Notes: generated by a model from the letters alone, not told the origin. Counted from the first letter of the stretch, positions 1 to 9,027 are shown. The stretch is DNA of 39,478 bases from Bacillota bacterium (GCA_023388195.1 JAEWGR010000063.1:1-39478), one strand, 5' to 3'. Made by a program: numbers and translations.

Positions 1-435
1 CCTGTTGAATAGAGTGTTTAGAACCGTACTGGTAGTGCCTGCCGTCCGGGCCAGGGCATAGGCGGTTTTTACCTGACTTAAGATCTGCCCCTCACCAAGT
101 ACCAGCGAATCCAGACTGGCACTGACCCGGAACAAATGCCGAATACATTCCTCTTCTTGAAAGTAAAACAAATAATCATAGCTTGTCTCAGCTAACACAC
201 CCGGGGCCATATGATCGAGAAACTCCTGCATGACAGGCAGGGCATCATCAGCCTCCTCGACAACCGCATACATCTCCGTGCGGTTACAGGTAGACAAAAT
301 AACGCATTCCCGGATATCATCATATTCGGGAAGACGCTTATACGCTGCTCTGATTTTTTCTTCAGAAAAGGAGAAGCATTCTCTGACTTCTACCGGGGCA
401 GTTCTATGATTTAAGCCCAGTACAACAAGCTGCAT
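1..435 (-). CDS. hemA: Glutamyl-tRNA reductase, N-terminal part (cut by window edge)
   Basis: Glutamyl-tRNA reductase makes glutamate-1-semialdehyde from charged tRNA-Glu, the first step of the C5 tetrapyrrole pathway. Only the first 145 codons are present, since the reading frame runs off the left edge. The start MQLVVLGLNHRTAPVEVRE is the classic N-terminus of the family. The segment STCNRTE near residue 50 holds the catalytic cysteine, and LGEGQILSQVK follows near residue 120. The ATG at 433-435 lies inside the end of the upstream siroheme-pathway gene, an overlap of 32 bases, which suggests one mRNA and translational coupling. A haem/sirohaem gene order of this kind is usual in anaerobic Firmicutes. 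Confidence 0.96.
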   Translation of the reverse strand, partial: MQLVVLGLNHRTAPVEVRECFSFSEEKIRAAYKRLPEYDDIRECVILSTCNRTEMYAVVEEADDALPVMQEFLDHMAPGVLAETSYDYLFYFQEEECIRHLFRVSASLDSLVLGEGQILSQVKTAYALARTAGTTSTVLNTLFNR

Positions 436-1048
436 GTCGTATTCTCTCCTCTGCCTCGCTAAACTTGCCACTTTTAATTAAGCATAACGCTTCATGGTCA
501 ATGGTCTCACGCCAGAATTTCTCCCGCTCTCGCGCCGTTGACAGACGACCTTTTATCTCAGGCCGCAATTTCGCAATCAAATCCAGATAATGACCATATT
601 CCGGCCCATACCTGGCAGCAATCTCCTCTTTCAGGCGCCTGGCCAAAGCGGGGCTGCCGCCACCTGTCGATACGGTAATGAGTAAATCGCCGTGTACAAT
701 ATGAGCCGGCACATAAAAATCAGAAAGCTCCGGCGCATCCGCACAATTTACTAACCCGCCGGCTGTCCGTGCCTCCGCCGCCGCCTGCCGGTTGGTATCA
801 GGCTGATCGGTAGCGCAAAATACCAGAAAAAAATTATATAAATCCCCCGGGGCATAGGCACGCGACACCCAGGTCAGATGCCTGTCTTCCATCAGACTGG
901 CAAGACCAGGTGTAATTGCCGGACTAAATACAGTCACTTCCGCATCAGCTGCCATAAGCAGCCTTGTTTTTCGCTCAGCAACCGCACCACCACCGACAAC
1001 AGCGCATCGCCGCCCGGCTAATTTTAGATTGACTGGGTATAACTCCAT
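404..1048 (-). CDS. Precorrin-2 dehydrogenase / sirohydrochlorin ferrochelatase (CysG N-terminal / Met8 type)
   Basis: NAD-dependent oxidation of precorrin-2 to sirohydrochlorin, often with ferrochelatase activity, on the way to sirohaem. The protein has 214 residues, the usual size of stand-alone enzymes of this family. A Rossmann fold opens with GRRCAVVGGGAVAERK near residue 12, and VNCADAPELSDFYVPAHI and TVSTGGGSPALAR are the family's active-site region. I chose the ATG at 1048 (MELYPVNLKL) because homologues begin there. An in-frame ATG at 1096 would add 16 residues of no family character, and neither start has a strong ribosome binding site. The gene overlaps hemA by 32 bases, so the two are probably co-transcribed. 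Confidence 0.93.
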   Translation of the reverse strand: MELYPVNLKLAGRRCAVVGGGAVAERKTRLLMAADAEVTVFSPAITPGLASLMEDRHLTWVSRAYAPGDLYNFFLVFCATDQPDTNRQAAAEARTAGGLVNCADAPELSDFYVPAHIVHGDLLITVSTGGGSPALARRLKEEIAARYGPEYGHYLDLIAKLRPEIKGRLSTAREREKFWRETIDHEALCLIKSGKFSEAEERIRHAACCTGLKS

Positions 1049-1150
1049 GTATTTCACGTCCCGGGATGAGTTATTGTGCCACCAACATCTTATCATATTT
1101 CGCGGCCAAATGGTAATTTTCCTTTTGACAGAAATAAAATAAGATTAGGG

Positions 1151-2965
1151 TTAATCTGTTTTGGCAGGCGGTGGCAGGGTTTTACCGGGTATAGAAAAAT
1201 ACGCCTCCAGTACCCGTCTGGCAACAGGAGCCGCAGCCATAGATCCTTCACCCCCGTCTTCAACAAAAACAGCCACTGCAATTTCCGGGTTTTCCACAGG
1301 AGCATAGCAGACAAACCAGGAATGAGTGGTATTCCGTCCGGTTTCGGCTGAGCCGGATTTTCCAGCCACGGTCTGGGGAAACCCTTTAAAAGTAGCGGCG
1401 CCGGTACCGCTGGCGATAACAGCAATCATGCCCTGACGAATGGTGTCCCAGACCTCAGGCCGCAGATAAATTGTCCGCAGAATTTCCGGCTGCAGCTTAT
1501 CGGCAAGATTGCCTTCAGGCGTCAACACCTTGTCAACAAGCATGGGTTTATAAACAATACCACCGTTGGCGGCCGCCATAGCCAGCAACGCCTGCTGCAG
1601 AGGCGTTACCAGGTAGTACCCCTGACCAATGGCGGCAATCAGCGTTTCGCCCGGATACCAGCCTTCGCCATAGGTAGCCTGTTTCCATTCAGTAGTCGGC
1701 ACAATTCCCTTCTCTTCGCCGGCAAGCTTAATACCCGACTTTTGACCGTAACCAAAAGTCAGCGCGTAGGAAGCCAGATTGTCGGCCCCCAAACGGCGGC
1801 CCAGTTCATAAAAGACCGGATCGCTCGACAAGGCCAGGGCACCGCTGACTGTCAGCTTGCCCAGGCCTTTGGTATTCCAGCCGTAAAAGCTCCAGCCATT
1901 TAACACATACACACCCCGGTCGTCAAAGATTTCCCCGGGGGTAGTCAACTCCATCTCCAAAGCGGCCGCAGCGGTAACAATCTTAAATACCGAAGCCGGC
2001 GGGTAAATATTCTGGATAGCCCGGTTGCTGAGCGGTGTATTGGGGTTGACAACCAGCTTGTTCCACTCCCGGCTGGAGATGCCGCCGGCAAACACATTGG
2101 GGTCAAAAGCCGGGTTGCTGGCCATGGCCAGTACCCCACCTGTTTTCACATCCAGGGCCACGATAGCCCCGCCGGTAGCCGGTGCACCCAGGTTCCGGCT
2201 GGCTGTTATCTGAACAGCTAAAGCTTGCTCGGCTGCCTTTTGCAGATTGGCGTCAAGCGTCAGTACAAGCCCTTTGCCGGCAATAGCTGCCCGGTCCCCC
2301 AGGGACCGCACCTCTTCGCCGCCGGCATTTACTTCCAGCCGCAGGCCACCGTCGATACCGCGCAATGTTTCTTCCCATTCCCGTTCCAGCCCATCCTTGC
2401 CCACTAAATCGGTGGCCCGTACTCCCTGACTTTTGCGCCTTGCATATTCCTCTTCGCTAATTCTACCGACAAATCCCAATATGTGAGCCGCCAATTCTTT
2501 ATACATATACTGTCTGACCGGGATGGCCTCAATAATCACACCAGGCAGATAATCCTGCCGTTCCTCAACCTGGGCGATCATAGCGGCATCAATGTCCCGC
2601 TTGACCCGCACCGGGGTATAGAGGAAGTCTTCACTGCCTTTCCGCAGCCGTTCAATCTCATCGGCAGGGATACCGGTAATTGTCGACAGCAGCGGTGTGG
2701 TCTCCTCCGGGTTTGTGTACTCCCCCGGAATAATGGATAGGGCGAAACTAGGCCGGTTAGACACAATTACAGCACCGTTCCGGTCATAGATTGTCCCCCG
2801 CGGTGCCTGATCAGTAATCTGTCTGGTCCGGTTTTGTTCAGCAATTTTCTTGTATTGCCCCCCCTGAAACAACTGCATCCATACCAGCCGGAGCACCAAA
2901 ACACCAATGATACCGGCGGCAATGAGGGCTAGTACTCCAATCCGGCGGCTTTTCTCATCCCACAT
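1151..2965 (-). CDS. mrdA: Penicillin-binding protein 2 (elongasome transpeptidase)
   Basis: Class B PBP that cross-links peptidoglycan during side-wall growth with RodA/MreBCD. The chain has 604 residues: an N-terminal membrane anchor (about 10-32), a dimerisation/pedestal region starting near APRGTIYDRNG, then the transpeptidase domain. Catalytic motifs are present: SVFK (Ser near 325), SSD (near 380, the SxN equivalent) and KSGS (near 536). I prefer the ATG at 2965, which is preceded by AAAGGTGATACAT. An in-frame GTG three codons upstream lies inside that Shine-Dalgarno sequence. The gene sits downstream of an LCP-family gene but is separated from it by a strong terminator, so it must have its own promoter, which I could not place with confidence. 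Confidence 0.95.
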   Translation of the reverse strand: MWDEKSRRIGVLALIAAGIIGVLVLRLVWMQLFQGGQYKKIAEQNRTRQITDQAPRGTIYDRNGAVIVSNRPSFALSIIPGEYTNPEETTPLLSTITGIPADEIERLRKGSEDFLYTPVRVKRDIDAAMIAQVEERQDYLPGVIIEAIPVRQYMYKELAAHILGFVGRISEEEYARRKSQGVRATDLVGKDGLEREWEETLRGIDGGLRLEVNAGGEEVRSLGDRAAIAGKGLVLTLDANLQKAAEQALAVQITASRNLGAPATGGAIVALDVKTGGVLAMASNPAFDPNVFAGGISSREWNKLVVNPNTPLSNRAIQNIYPPASVFKIVTAAAALEMELTTPGEIFDDRGVYVLNGWSFYGWNTKGLGKLTVSGALALSSDPVFYELGRRLGADNLASYALTFGYGQKSGIKLAGEEKGIVPTTEWKQATYGEGWYPGETLIAAIGQGYYLVTPLQQALLAMAAANGGIVYKPMLVDKVLTPEGNLADKLQPEILRTIYLRPEVWDTIRQGMIAVIASGTGAATFKGFPQTVAGKSGSAETGRNTTHSWFVCYAPVENPEIAVAVFVEDGGEGSMAAAPVARRVLEAYFSIPGKTLPPPAKTD

Positions 2966-3020
2966 ATGTATCACCTTTTCTCAAAACGCATCTCATATTA
3001 CTTAGTATCCCAGATTAAGC

Positions 3021-3060
3021 AAAAAAAATAGCAACCTTGGGCTGAGCCCATGGTTGCTAT
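3021..3060 (-). terminator. Rho-independent terminator after the LCP gene
   Basis: Stem ATAGCAACC / GGTTGCTAT with an inner GGGCT/AGCCC pairing, followed on the minus strand by eight T. It lies 36 bases past the LCP stop codon and insulates mrdA from LCP transcription. Confidence 0.9.
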
Positions 3061-3095
3061 CGTCCATCTTGCCTATAAGTTCCAGAGACAATTTA

Positions 3096-4481
3096 CTATT
3101 GCAGGTAATCTTTGCCGACTATGACTCTGACGGTATCTGCTTTGCTATCCTCCTGATTAACCTGCAGCGCATAGCGGAATGGCAGTCTGGTTAACTTGCC
3201 GCTGGCTTCACTGCTATTGGCAATGACCACCGTATTTCGGCTGACAGCTTTACTGCCGGCCACGCCAATCACCTCATACCCCTGCTCCCGCAGGGCTTCT
3301 GCCATCTTGTCCCCGGCCTCCGGCATGCCACTGGCATTCACCACTTCAAACCGCAGCTTGCCGCCTGCCTGGGTTTTGGCTTCCGACACTTTAGGTTTAT
3401 CGGCCTCTTTAGTCTTGTCCGGGGTTTTAGGATCAGTAATGGCTTTAGGCTTGGGATCTTTTGCCTCCTCCGGCTTTTTCGGAACATCAATGATTTTCAT
3501 TTCCTGGGGTACAGATCTTTCATACTGAGCAGCGGCCGAGCGGGCAGCAGCCACGAACTTATCATCGGCAGTCATTCCCTGGGTAAAGATCACATAGTTT
3601 CTTAATTCAATGATATCAGGCAGCCAGTAACTGATCTCAGCAATATAGGCCGGTTTCCCCGGCACCATATCCGCCTTTAAGCCAGCCTTGGACGCATCAC
3701 TTAACAGTTTTGCCAGATTCAGCATTTCAGCTGTTGTCATATCAGTGTCAAGGGCGGAGTTTACCTCCCGGATGATACCCGGTATCCGGGGAAGAATAAA
3801 GGGGCTGCTGGCTTCGCTGAGCATCGCTTTGACAAACTTCTGCTGGCGCTCAATCCGGCCAATGTCGCCCTCTTCGTCACGGTAGCGGACATATTTGATC
3901 GCAGTCCTGCCGTCCATTTTCTGCAGACCGGGTTTAAGATCAATCAGCAGGTTGTCATAAGGATCTTCATAATACATACGTTTTTCCACATCAATAGTAA
4001 CGCCGCCGACGGCGTCAACTATTTTGTTAAAGGCTGCAAAGTTAATGATTGCATAATAATCCAGGGGAATCCCCAACAAATCCTCAACGGCACGCTTGGA
4101 CAGCTTATGGCCGCCTTCGGCATAGGCATGGTTAATTTTATCCCAGCCATAACCGGGAATTTTTACCCTGGTATCCCGGGGTATGGACAGCAGGGAGACT
4201 TCTTTGGTGCCTGTATCAACAGTAACAACAAACATGGTATCTGATCGACCAACATCATCACTGCGCTCATCTACTCCCATTACGAGGATATTCACTTTGT
4301 GCGGCAATCCGGTTACATTGGCACCTGCCCGCCGCGCCTTTTCAAATGTACCGCCTGTTGACCAGTAATACGTGGCACCAGCCACAGTAATAAACAAAAG
4401 TAAGCAAATGAGTATCAGCAAAAAACGGCTGCGCCGGTTTTTGCGCTGATCAACAAGCCGTTTTTCGAGGCGTGATGTCAT
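3096..4481 (-). CDS. LytR-CpsA-Psr (LCP) family phosphotransferase with LytR_C domain
   Basis: LCP proteins transfer undecaprenyl-linked glycopolymers to peptidoglycan on the outer face of the membrane. The 461 residues contain a basic cytoplasmic tail, one membrane segment (about 19-40), an LCP domain from about 60 (NILVMGVDERSDD, RSDTMFVVTVD, LLSIPRDTRVKIPGYGWDKINHAYAEGG, with the conserved phosphate-binding arginines), a Lys/Pro/Glu-rich spacer near 340-375 and a C-terminal LytR_C domain (about 376-461; VVNASGMPEAGDKMAEAL). The start ATG at 4481 follows GGAAGGGTG. A strong promoter and a 5'-end hairpin lie just upstream. In this genome, a glycopolymer ligase could relate to the large sugar locus 17 kb away, but that is only a guess. 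Confidence 0.93.
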   Translation of the reverse strand: MTSRLEKRLVDQRKNRRSRFLLILICLLLFITVAGATYYWSTGGTFEKARRAGANVTGLPHKVNILVMGVDERSDDVGRSDTMFVVTVDTGTKEVSLLSIPRDTRVKIPGYGWDKINHAYAEGGHKLSKRAVEDLLGIPLDYYAIINFAAFNKIVDAVGGVTIDVEKRMYYEDPYDNLLIDLKPGLQKMDGRTAIKYVRYRDEEGDIGRIERQQKFVKAMLSEASSPFILPRIPGIIREVNSALDTDMTTAEMLNLAKLLSDASKAGLKADMVPGKPAYIAEISYWLPDIIELRNYVIFTQGMTADDKFVAAARSAAAQYERSVPQEMKIIDVPKKPEEAKDPKPKAITDPKTPDKTKEADKPKVSEAKTQAGGKLRFEVVNASGMPEAGDKMAEALREQGYEVIGVAGSKAVSRNTVVIANSSEASGKLTRLPFRYALQVNQEDSKADTVRVIVGKDYLQ

Positions 4482-4528
4482 AACACAATCACCCTTCCAT
4501 CGTCTTTATATTACTTTTTACTACATAA

Positions 4529-4563
4529 CAAGACAAGCCCCCTGTCGCCGGGGGCTTGTCTTG
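4529..4563 (-). other. Long perfect hairpin at the predicted 5' end of the LCP mRNA
   Basis: An inverted repeat with 13-14 bp arms (AAGACAAGCCCCC / GGGGGCTTGTCTT) and a 7-base loop. It begins where the transcript from the promoter at 4565-4594 would start, so it would be a 5'-terminal stem-loop of the LCP mRNA, 48 bases before its start codon. It could also end transcripts of the small gene at 4624-4923, but no T tract follows on the minus strand. Confidence 0.6.
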
Positions 4564-4564
4564 A

Positions 4565-4594
4565 AGTATAGCAAATTCCAGTTTAAATGGTCAA
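4565..4594 (-). promoter_or_regulatory. Sigma-A-type promoter for the LCP gene
   Basis: TTGACC (4589-4594), an 18-base spacer, then TATACT (4565-4570) preceded by TGC, an extended -10. Transcription would start near 4558 and run into the LCP gene. Confidence 0.7.
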
Positions 4595-4623
4595 GCATTT
4601 TTACACAAACAAGCTGTCTAAAA

Positions 4624-4923
4624 TTACAGCTTGTCGGTGACAGCCTTGATTTTACCGGCCATTGTCAATTCCTTGTCCCGTCTGTCATCAATTCTGATTG
4701 TCGTCATAACCCGCTGGGCACCCCCCGCAAACGGTACTTCGTGCATTTGTCGAATAATCGCCAGAATCCGGTCAAGTTCCCCCTCAATGACAGTTGACAT
4801 GGGCGTTAATTGATAGGTAAGGTCCGGGGCCTGTTCGAGGACTTTGTGGCAGGCGGCCACAAAATGACTGACACTGGGCGAGCCGGTGCCCAGCGGGGCA
4901 ATGGTAACCTCAACTATAGCCAT
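4624..4923 (-). CDS. MTH1187/YkoF-family small protein (thiamine-binding type)
   Basis: A 99-residue protein of the MTH1187 (DUF77) family, whose members form ferredoxin-like tetramers; some related YkoF proteins bind thiamine or its pyrimidine moiety. It opens with MAIVEVTIAPLGTGSPSVS and carries YQLTPMSTVIEGELDRIL and MTTIRIDDRRDK, the typical two half-motifs. I chose the ATG at 4923, preceded by GGGGGAATAAGGAT; the longer frame upstream has no family resemblance. It is a short monocistronic-looking gene between two hairpins. No thiamine riboswitch is visible, so the ligand stays open. Confidence 0.85.
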   Translation of the reverse strand: MAIVEVTIAPLGTGSPSVSHFVAACHKVLEQAPDLTYQLTPMSTVIEGELDRILAIIRQMHEVPFAGGAQRVMTTIRIDDRRDKELTMAGKIKAVTDKL

Positions 4924-4975
4924 ATCCTTATTCCCCCTTACTACGTGATACTGGCAAATATTCTCTCTATAGCAG

Positions 4976-5004
4976 AAAAACCCTGCCGCCGGGGCGACAG
5001 GGTT
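4976..5004 (-). terminator. Rho-independent terminator after the GH18 gene
   Basis: AACCCTG / CAGGGTT stem with an inner GC-rich part, followed by TTTTT on the minus strand. It begins 5 bases after the stop codon of the GH18 lipoprotein gene. Confidence 0.85.
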
Positions 5005-5008
5005 GCAA

Positions 5009-6097
5009 CTACTGTTGTTTGGGAAACTTCTTGTCGATGATGCCCCAGATCTCGGGCTGTTCCTGACCAAGGCGCCAGATAGCTATACCGGCCGGGTTAT
5101 ATTTAGCCACTATGTCCAGTTTCGCTGCTGTACTTTTGTCATTTTCAAACCATACTTCATGATTTTTGTATTTGAACCACGGGGCCTGCGCTTTATCATC
5201 ATAGTTAATCTTAGCGCCATTTTTTTCAGCCAGAACGATGGCATCGACGTATTTAATGGTTTCTCCTTCTTTGCCTACCCAGTCGTAGCCATAAGCACTA
5301 ATCCCAATAATGACTTTATGGGGACCGCCTGCTTGCTCAATTGCATATTTAACATTTTTTTCAAACCATTCCACCGGTGCCACCGGCCCTGGTTCCGAGG
5401 TGCCCCAATGGTTGTCATAAGTCATGATCTGCAGGAAGTCGGCATTGGGAGCCAGTTTCGAATAATCGTAAGCGCCGGATACATCTTCGGCCACCTCAAC
5501 CCGGGGAAACACCGAAATAATCAGGGTTTTATTTATGGCCTTCATCTTAGGATACAGCTCAGCCATAAAGGCAGTCAGGTTGTCTTTATGCTTGGGCGGC
5601 AATAATTCAAAGTCAATATTGATGCCGTCATAGCCTTTTTCCTGGACTAATTTAACAATGCTGTCGGTTACTTTGGTACGTACTGCCGGATCACCCAGTA
5701 CCTCATCGGTAGAGCCGGTTTTATTTGTCACCAGCGGGTACATCTTCAGACCGGACTGACGGGCTGTATCATAGACCAATTGACTGTCCTTAGCCTCAAG
5801 GGTACCGTCTTTGGTAGCTTTATACCAGAAGGGGCCTACAGCTGATAAACTCTTGGCATGCGCCTTCATACTGGGGAAAGAGCCGCTTTGGTCAGGGGTG
5901 CCGGGCCAGGGGTTTTCATAATAGCCAATTACCATCCGTGGGGGCATAGTACCATTACCTGGCGCCTGCTGGTTTTGATCAAGCGGTTTGGGAGCCGGTT
6001 TATTGCCGGTGCCACAGCCACCAGACAGGACAGCAGCTAAAACAACAAGGATAATAAGAATACTGACGATAGTTTGTAAGCGACTGTTAGTGCACAA
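5009..6097 (-). CDS. GH18-family lipoprotein (spore YaaH/YdhD-like glycosidase)
   Basis: A 362-residue exported protein with a hydrophobic signal (about 10-28) ending in LSGGC, a slightly irregular lipobox, then a Pro/Gln-rich linker and a GH18 barrel (about 50-360). The catalytic strand is GYDGINIDFE, with the DxDxE pattern whose Glu is the acid/base. FLQIMTYDNHW and the C-terminal GIAIWRLGQE are also typical. Relatives include the spore cortex-associated YaaH and YdhD of Bacillus, which act on muramic-lactam peptidoglycan or related glycans. The start appears to be TTG at 6097, behind GGAAAGGGTG. It has its own terminator. Substrate is not determinable from sequence. Confidence 0.88.
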   Translation of the reverse strand: MCTNSRLQTIVSILIILVVLAAVLSGGCGTGNKPAPKPLDQNQQAPGNGTMPPRMVIGYYENPWPGTPDQSGSFPSMKAHAKSLSAVGPFWYKATKDGTLEAKDSQLVYDTARQSGLKMYPLVTNKTGSTDEVLGDPAVRTKVTDSIVKLVQEKGYDGINIDFELLPPKHKDNLTAFMAELYPKMKAINKTLIISVFPRVEVAEDVSGAYDYSKLAPNADFLQIMTYDNHWGTSEPGPVAPVEWFEKNVKYAIEQAGGPHKVIIGISAYGYDWVGKEGETIKYVDAIVLAEKNGAKINYDDKAQAPWFKYKNHEVWFENDKSTAAKLDIVAKYNPAGIAIWRLGQEQPEIWGIIDKKFPKQQ

Positions 6098-6190
6098 AAA
6101 CTTTCACCCTTTCCGTAACGTAATTGATGTATTCAATCTTAGTATTGGCGGGGTGAGAGTTCTTATGCCATATTCTTAAAATTTAATTAT

Positions 6191-7360
6191 TTACGGAAGT
6201 TTGGCAGCCAGCGCCTGCGCAACCTGCTCCAGTGTCTCCCACTTTTTGCAGAAGCAAAACCGGACCTGGCGGCTGCCTTTGGTTTTGTCAGCGTAAAAGG
6301 AGGATCCCGGGACAGTAGCAACGCCGGCCAATTCGATGAGTTTACGGCTAAAATCGGTATCGTCAGTAATTTTTAACTGTTGCATAATATGGCTGACATC
6401 GGCAAGCACATAATAGGCTCCCTGCGGTGACTCACATTGAAAACCGGCCGTTCGGAGGGCAGTAAGAAAGAAATCTCGGGCCTCGGCATAATGATTTTTC
6501 AGTCCTGTATAATATTCCGGTCCAAAACTCATGGCCTCGGCAGCAGCATGCTGAAAAGGGGTAGGAGCGCCTACAGTAAAAAAATCATGTACTTTCCGTA
6601 TCCGCTGTGTAATCCGGGGTGCCGCAATGGCCCAGCCCACCCGCCAGCCGGTAACGGAATAGGTCTTGGAAATAGAATTAATCGTAATGGTCCGTTCGGC
6701 CATACCTGGCAAAGAGGCAATCGATATATGCTCAGCCTCATCATAAAGGATATGTTCGTAAATCTCATCGGCAACAACGTAGGTGTCCCAGGTAACAGCC
6801 AGGCAGGCAATTTCCTCCAGTTCAGATCTGGTAAATACTTTGCCTGTCGGGTTATTGGGTGTATTAATAATAATTGCTTTGGTTTTTTCATTAAAAGCAG
6901 CAGCTAATTCTGCTGATGAGAACTGCCAGTCCGGCCCATACAGTGTAACATAGCGCGGGGTGGCCCCGGACAGGATGGAGTCGGGACCATAGTTTTCATA
7001 GAACGGTTCAAAGATAATAATTTCATCGCCCGGATTAATCAGGGCCTTGAGTGTGGCAATCATGGCTTCCGTGGCGCCGCAGGTCACGGTGATATCGGTA
7101 GCCGGATCACAGTTAATGTGATTATACCGGTGCACCTTACGGCTGATAGCCTCCCGCAGCTCAGGCTCGCCAAAGGTAACAGGGTACTGGTTATACCCGG
7201 CGGAGATAGCACGTATGGCAGCGTCCTGAATGGCCTGGGGGCTGTCAAAATCGGGAAAGCCCTGGGAAAGATTATAGCCGCCGGCCGCATCGCAAATCCT
7301 GGTCATCTCCCGGATCACTGATTCGGAGAATGTTTCGGTAATCCTGGATAAATTTTTCAT
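6191..7360 (-). CDS. Class I PLP-dependent aminotransferase
   Basis: A 389-residue fold-type I aminotransferase. NLSQGFPDFDSP near residue 30 is the signature of the group that includes methionine/kynurenine aminotransferases (YbdL, KAT). VTCGATEA, NTPNNPTGKVF, VADEIYEHILYD and the PLP-lysine segment SISKTYSVTGWRVGW are all intact. The ATG at 7360 is preferred because the GGAGGG is 9 bases away; an in-frame ATG two codons earlier is too close to it. The gene lies 18 bases after the ABC ATPase gene and probably belongs to that operon, which suggests that the imported compound or its product carries or receives an amino group. This link is inference. Confidence 0.9.
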   Translation of the reverse strand: MKNLSRITETFSESVIREMTRICDAAGGYNLSQGFPDFDSPQAIQDAAIRAISAGYNQYPVTFGEPELREAISRKVHRYNHINCDPATDITVTCGATEAMIATLKALINPGDEIIIFEPFYENYGPDSILSGATPRYVTLYGPDWQFSSAELAAAFNEKTKAIIINTPNNPTGKVFTRSELEEIACLAVTWDTYVVADEIYEHILYDEAEHISIASLPGMAERTITINSISKTYSVTGWRVGWAIAAPRITQRIRKVHDFFTVGAPTPFQHAAAEAMSFGPEYYTGLKNHYAEARDFFLTALRTAGFQCESPQGAYYVLADVSHIMQQLKITDDTDFSRKLIELAGVATVPGSSFYADKTKGSRQVRFCFCKKWETLEQVAQALAAKLP

Positions 7361-7378
7361 TAACATGCTCCCTCCGCC

Positions 7379-8176
7379 TTATGTATTGGTATTGGCAGCT
7401 TTCCAGGCTTCCTCCCTGATAAGCCCCATAACCTGGCGCTTAATCTGCGTAAATTGCTCACCCAGCTTCAGATCAAAGGTGCGCTGATTGGGCAGGTCAA
7501 CCTCAATTCTGGCTTTGATCCGACCCGGCCGGGCTGTCATAATATAGATCGTGTCACCAATAAAGACAGCTTCATCCACGTCATGGGTGACAAAAAGAAT
7601 CGTCTTATGTGATTCATCCCATACATCCAGCAGCAACTCCTGCATGACTGTACGGGTTTGTGCATCCAGGGCCCCAAATGGCTCATCCATAAGCAGCACC
7701 TCCGGGTCATTGGCCAGGGCCCGCGCAATGGCTACCCGCTGCTTCATGCCTCCGGATAAATCACGGGGAAAGAAGTTTTCAAAGCCTCTCAGGCCGATTT
7801 TATCAATATAGTGCTCCGACACGTCCTGGCGCTCTTGCTTGGTTTTGCCGGCGACGTCCAGTCCAAACTCAATATTTTCCTTCACCGAAAGCCAGGGAAA
7901 CAAGGTATAGGTCTGAAATACCATACCCCGATCCCGTCCGGGTTCTGTGATTTCCCGCCCATCCAGGAGCACCCGTCCGGAAGTGGGAGATTCCAGGCCG
8001 GCAACAATCTTTAAAATTGTGGATTTACCACAGCCTGATGGACCGAGGATGGTAACAAACTCACTTGGTTTGACGGTGAAACTGGCTTCAGCCAAAGCCG
8101 TAACCTGGCGCTCTTTCCCGGTAAAGGTTTTACTGACGCCGTCAATGATTAATTTGGGCTGTGTTGTTTCTCCCAT
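7379..8176 (-). CDS. ABC transporter ATPase, SsuB/TauB/NrtD family
   Basis: Cytoplasmic ATPase of a nitrate/sulfonate/taurine-type importer. The 265 residues contain Walker A GPSGCGKST (45-53), the Q-loop VFQTYTLFPW, signature LSGGMKQR, Walker B VLLMDEPFGALD and the H-loop FVTHDVDEA. The longer open frame upstream overlaps the permease gene and is not used: the ATG at 8176 is preceded by GGAAAGGAGG at proper spacing and sits one base after the permease stop codon. Co-transcribed with the permease upstream and the aminotransferase downstream. Substrate cannot be read from the ATPase. Confidence 0.93.
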   Translation of the reverse strand: MGETTQPKLIIDGVSKTFTGKERQVTALAEASFTVKPSEFVTILGPSGCGKSTILKIVAGLESPTSGRVLLDGREITEPGRDRGMVFQTYTLFPWLSVKENIEFGLDVAGKTKQERQDVSEHYIDKIGLRGFENFFPRDLSGGMKQRVAIARALANDPEVLLMDEPFGALDAQTRTVMQELLLDVWDESHKTILFVTHDVDEAVFIGDTIYIMTARPGRIKARIEVDLPNQRTFDLKLGEQFTQIKRQVMGLIREEAWKAANTNT

Positions 8177-8177
8177 A

Positions 8178-8978
8178 CTACCGGCCTCCTTTCCCCAGCC
8201 AGGGAAACATCCTGGCATACAGCCATTTAAATACAACATCGATGAGTATGCCGATGATACCGATAACAATAATACCAACAATGATATTCCCGGTTTTTAG
8301 AAAACGCTGTGACTGCATAATCATATACCCCAGGCCGGAACCGGCAGCAACGATCTCAGCGACAACCAAATACGTCCAGGCCCAGCCAAAAGCGATTCTC
8401 AGGGTGTCAACGATACCCGGCAGGCTGGCCGGCAGGATAACCCGGCGGAACACCCCAAGGCGCGATACACCCAGCGTATAGGCGGTGTCAATAAGGTCGT
8501 GAGCCACATTTTTAGTTACATCCATGACCATCAGCGCCAACGGAAAAAAGGTGCCGAAAAGAATAACGGCAATTTTTTCGCTTTCACCAATTCCCAGCCA
8601 GAGAATAAACAGCGGAATAAAGGCAGAGGCCGGCATATAGCGGATAAAACTTAACAGCGGCTCAACCAGCGCTTCACAAACCTTGAGGCTGCCCATCAAA
8701 ATCCCCAGCGGGACCGCAATCACCGCTGCCAGCATAAAGCCGACCGTAACCCTGACAACACTGGCCCAGATATCAGCCAGCAGATCAAACTCAGTAAATA
8801 ATAATACCCCATCTTTTAGAACCTTGTCCGGCGGGGGCAAAAACATGGGGGGAATCAGTTCGCTGTAAGTAAGTACCGACCAGACGGCTCCTAAAAGAAC
8901 AAAGGTCAATGCGCTCAAAGTGACATACAGCGGCGCGGCAATTTCAGCTTTAGGTGTTAATAGTTTGCACCTGACCAT
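8178..8978 (-). CDS. ABC transporter permease, SsuC/TauC family
   Basis: A 266-residue membrane protein with about six hydrophobic segments. The EAA-type cytoplasmic loop (TAYTLGVSRLGVFRRVILPASLPGIVDTLRIAFGWAW region, near 175-210) docks with the ATPase. The ATG at 8978 has a textbook AAGGAGG; an upstream in-frame ATG at 9011 would start before that ribosome binding site. It is the second gene of the importer operon and is separated from the binding-protein gene by an intercistronic terminator. Confidence 0.92.
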   Translation of the reverse strand: MVRCKLLTPKAEIAAPLYVTLSALTFVLLGAVWSVLTYSELIPPMFLPPPDKVLKDGVLLFTEFDLLADIWASVVRVTVGFMLAAVIAVPLGILMGSLKVCEALVEPLLSFIRYMPASAFIPLFILWLGIGESEKIAVILFGTFFPLALMVMDVTKNVAHDLIDTAYTLGVSRLGVFRRVILPASLPGIVDTLRIAFGWAWTYLVVAEIVAAGSGLGYMIMQSQRFLKTGNIIVGIIVIGIIGILIDVVFKWLYARMFPWLGKGGR

Positions 8979-9027
8979 AATTCCAGCCTCCTTAATGGAT
9001 AGAAAACACATGCTCTTCTATCTGGCT

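Noticed and set aside
1093..1425. Several overlapping open frames within mrdA, rfb and symporter genes on either strand
   Set aside because: They are shadows of the real coding frames, with no ribosome binding site and no recognisable protein character.
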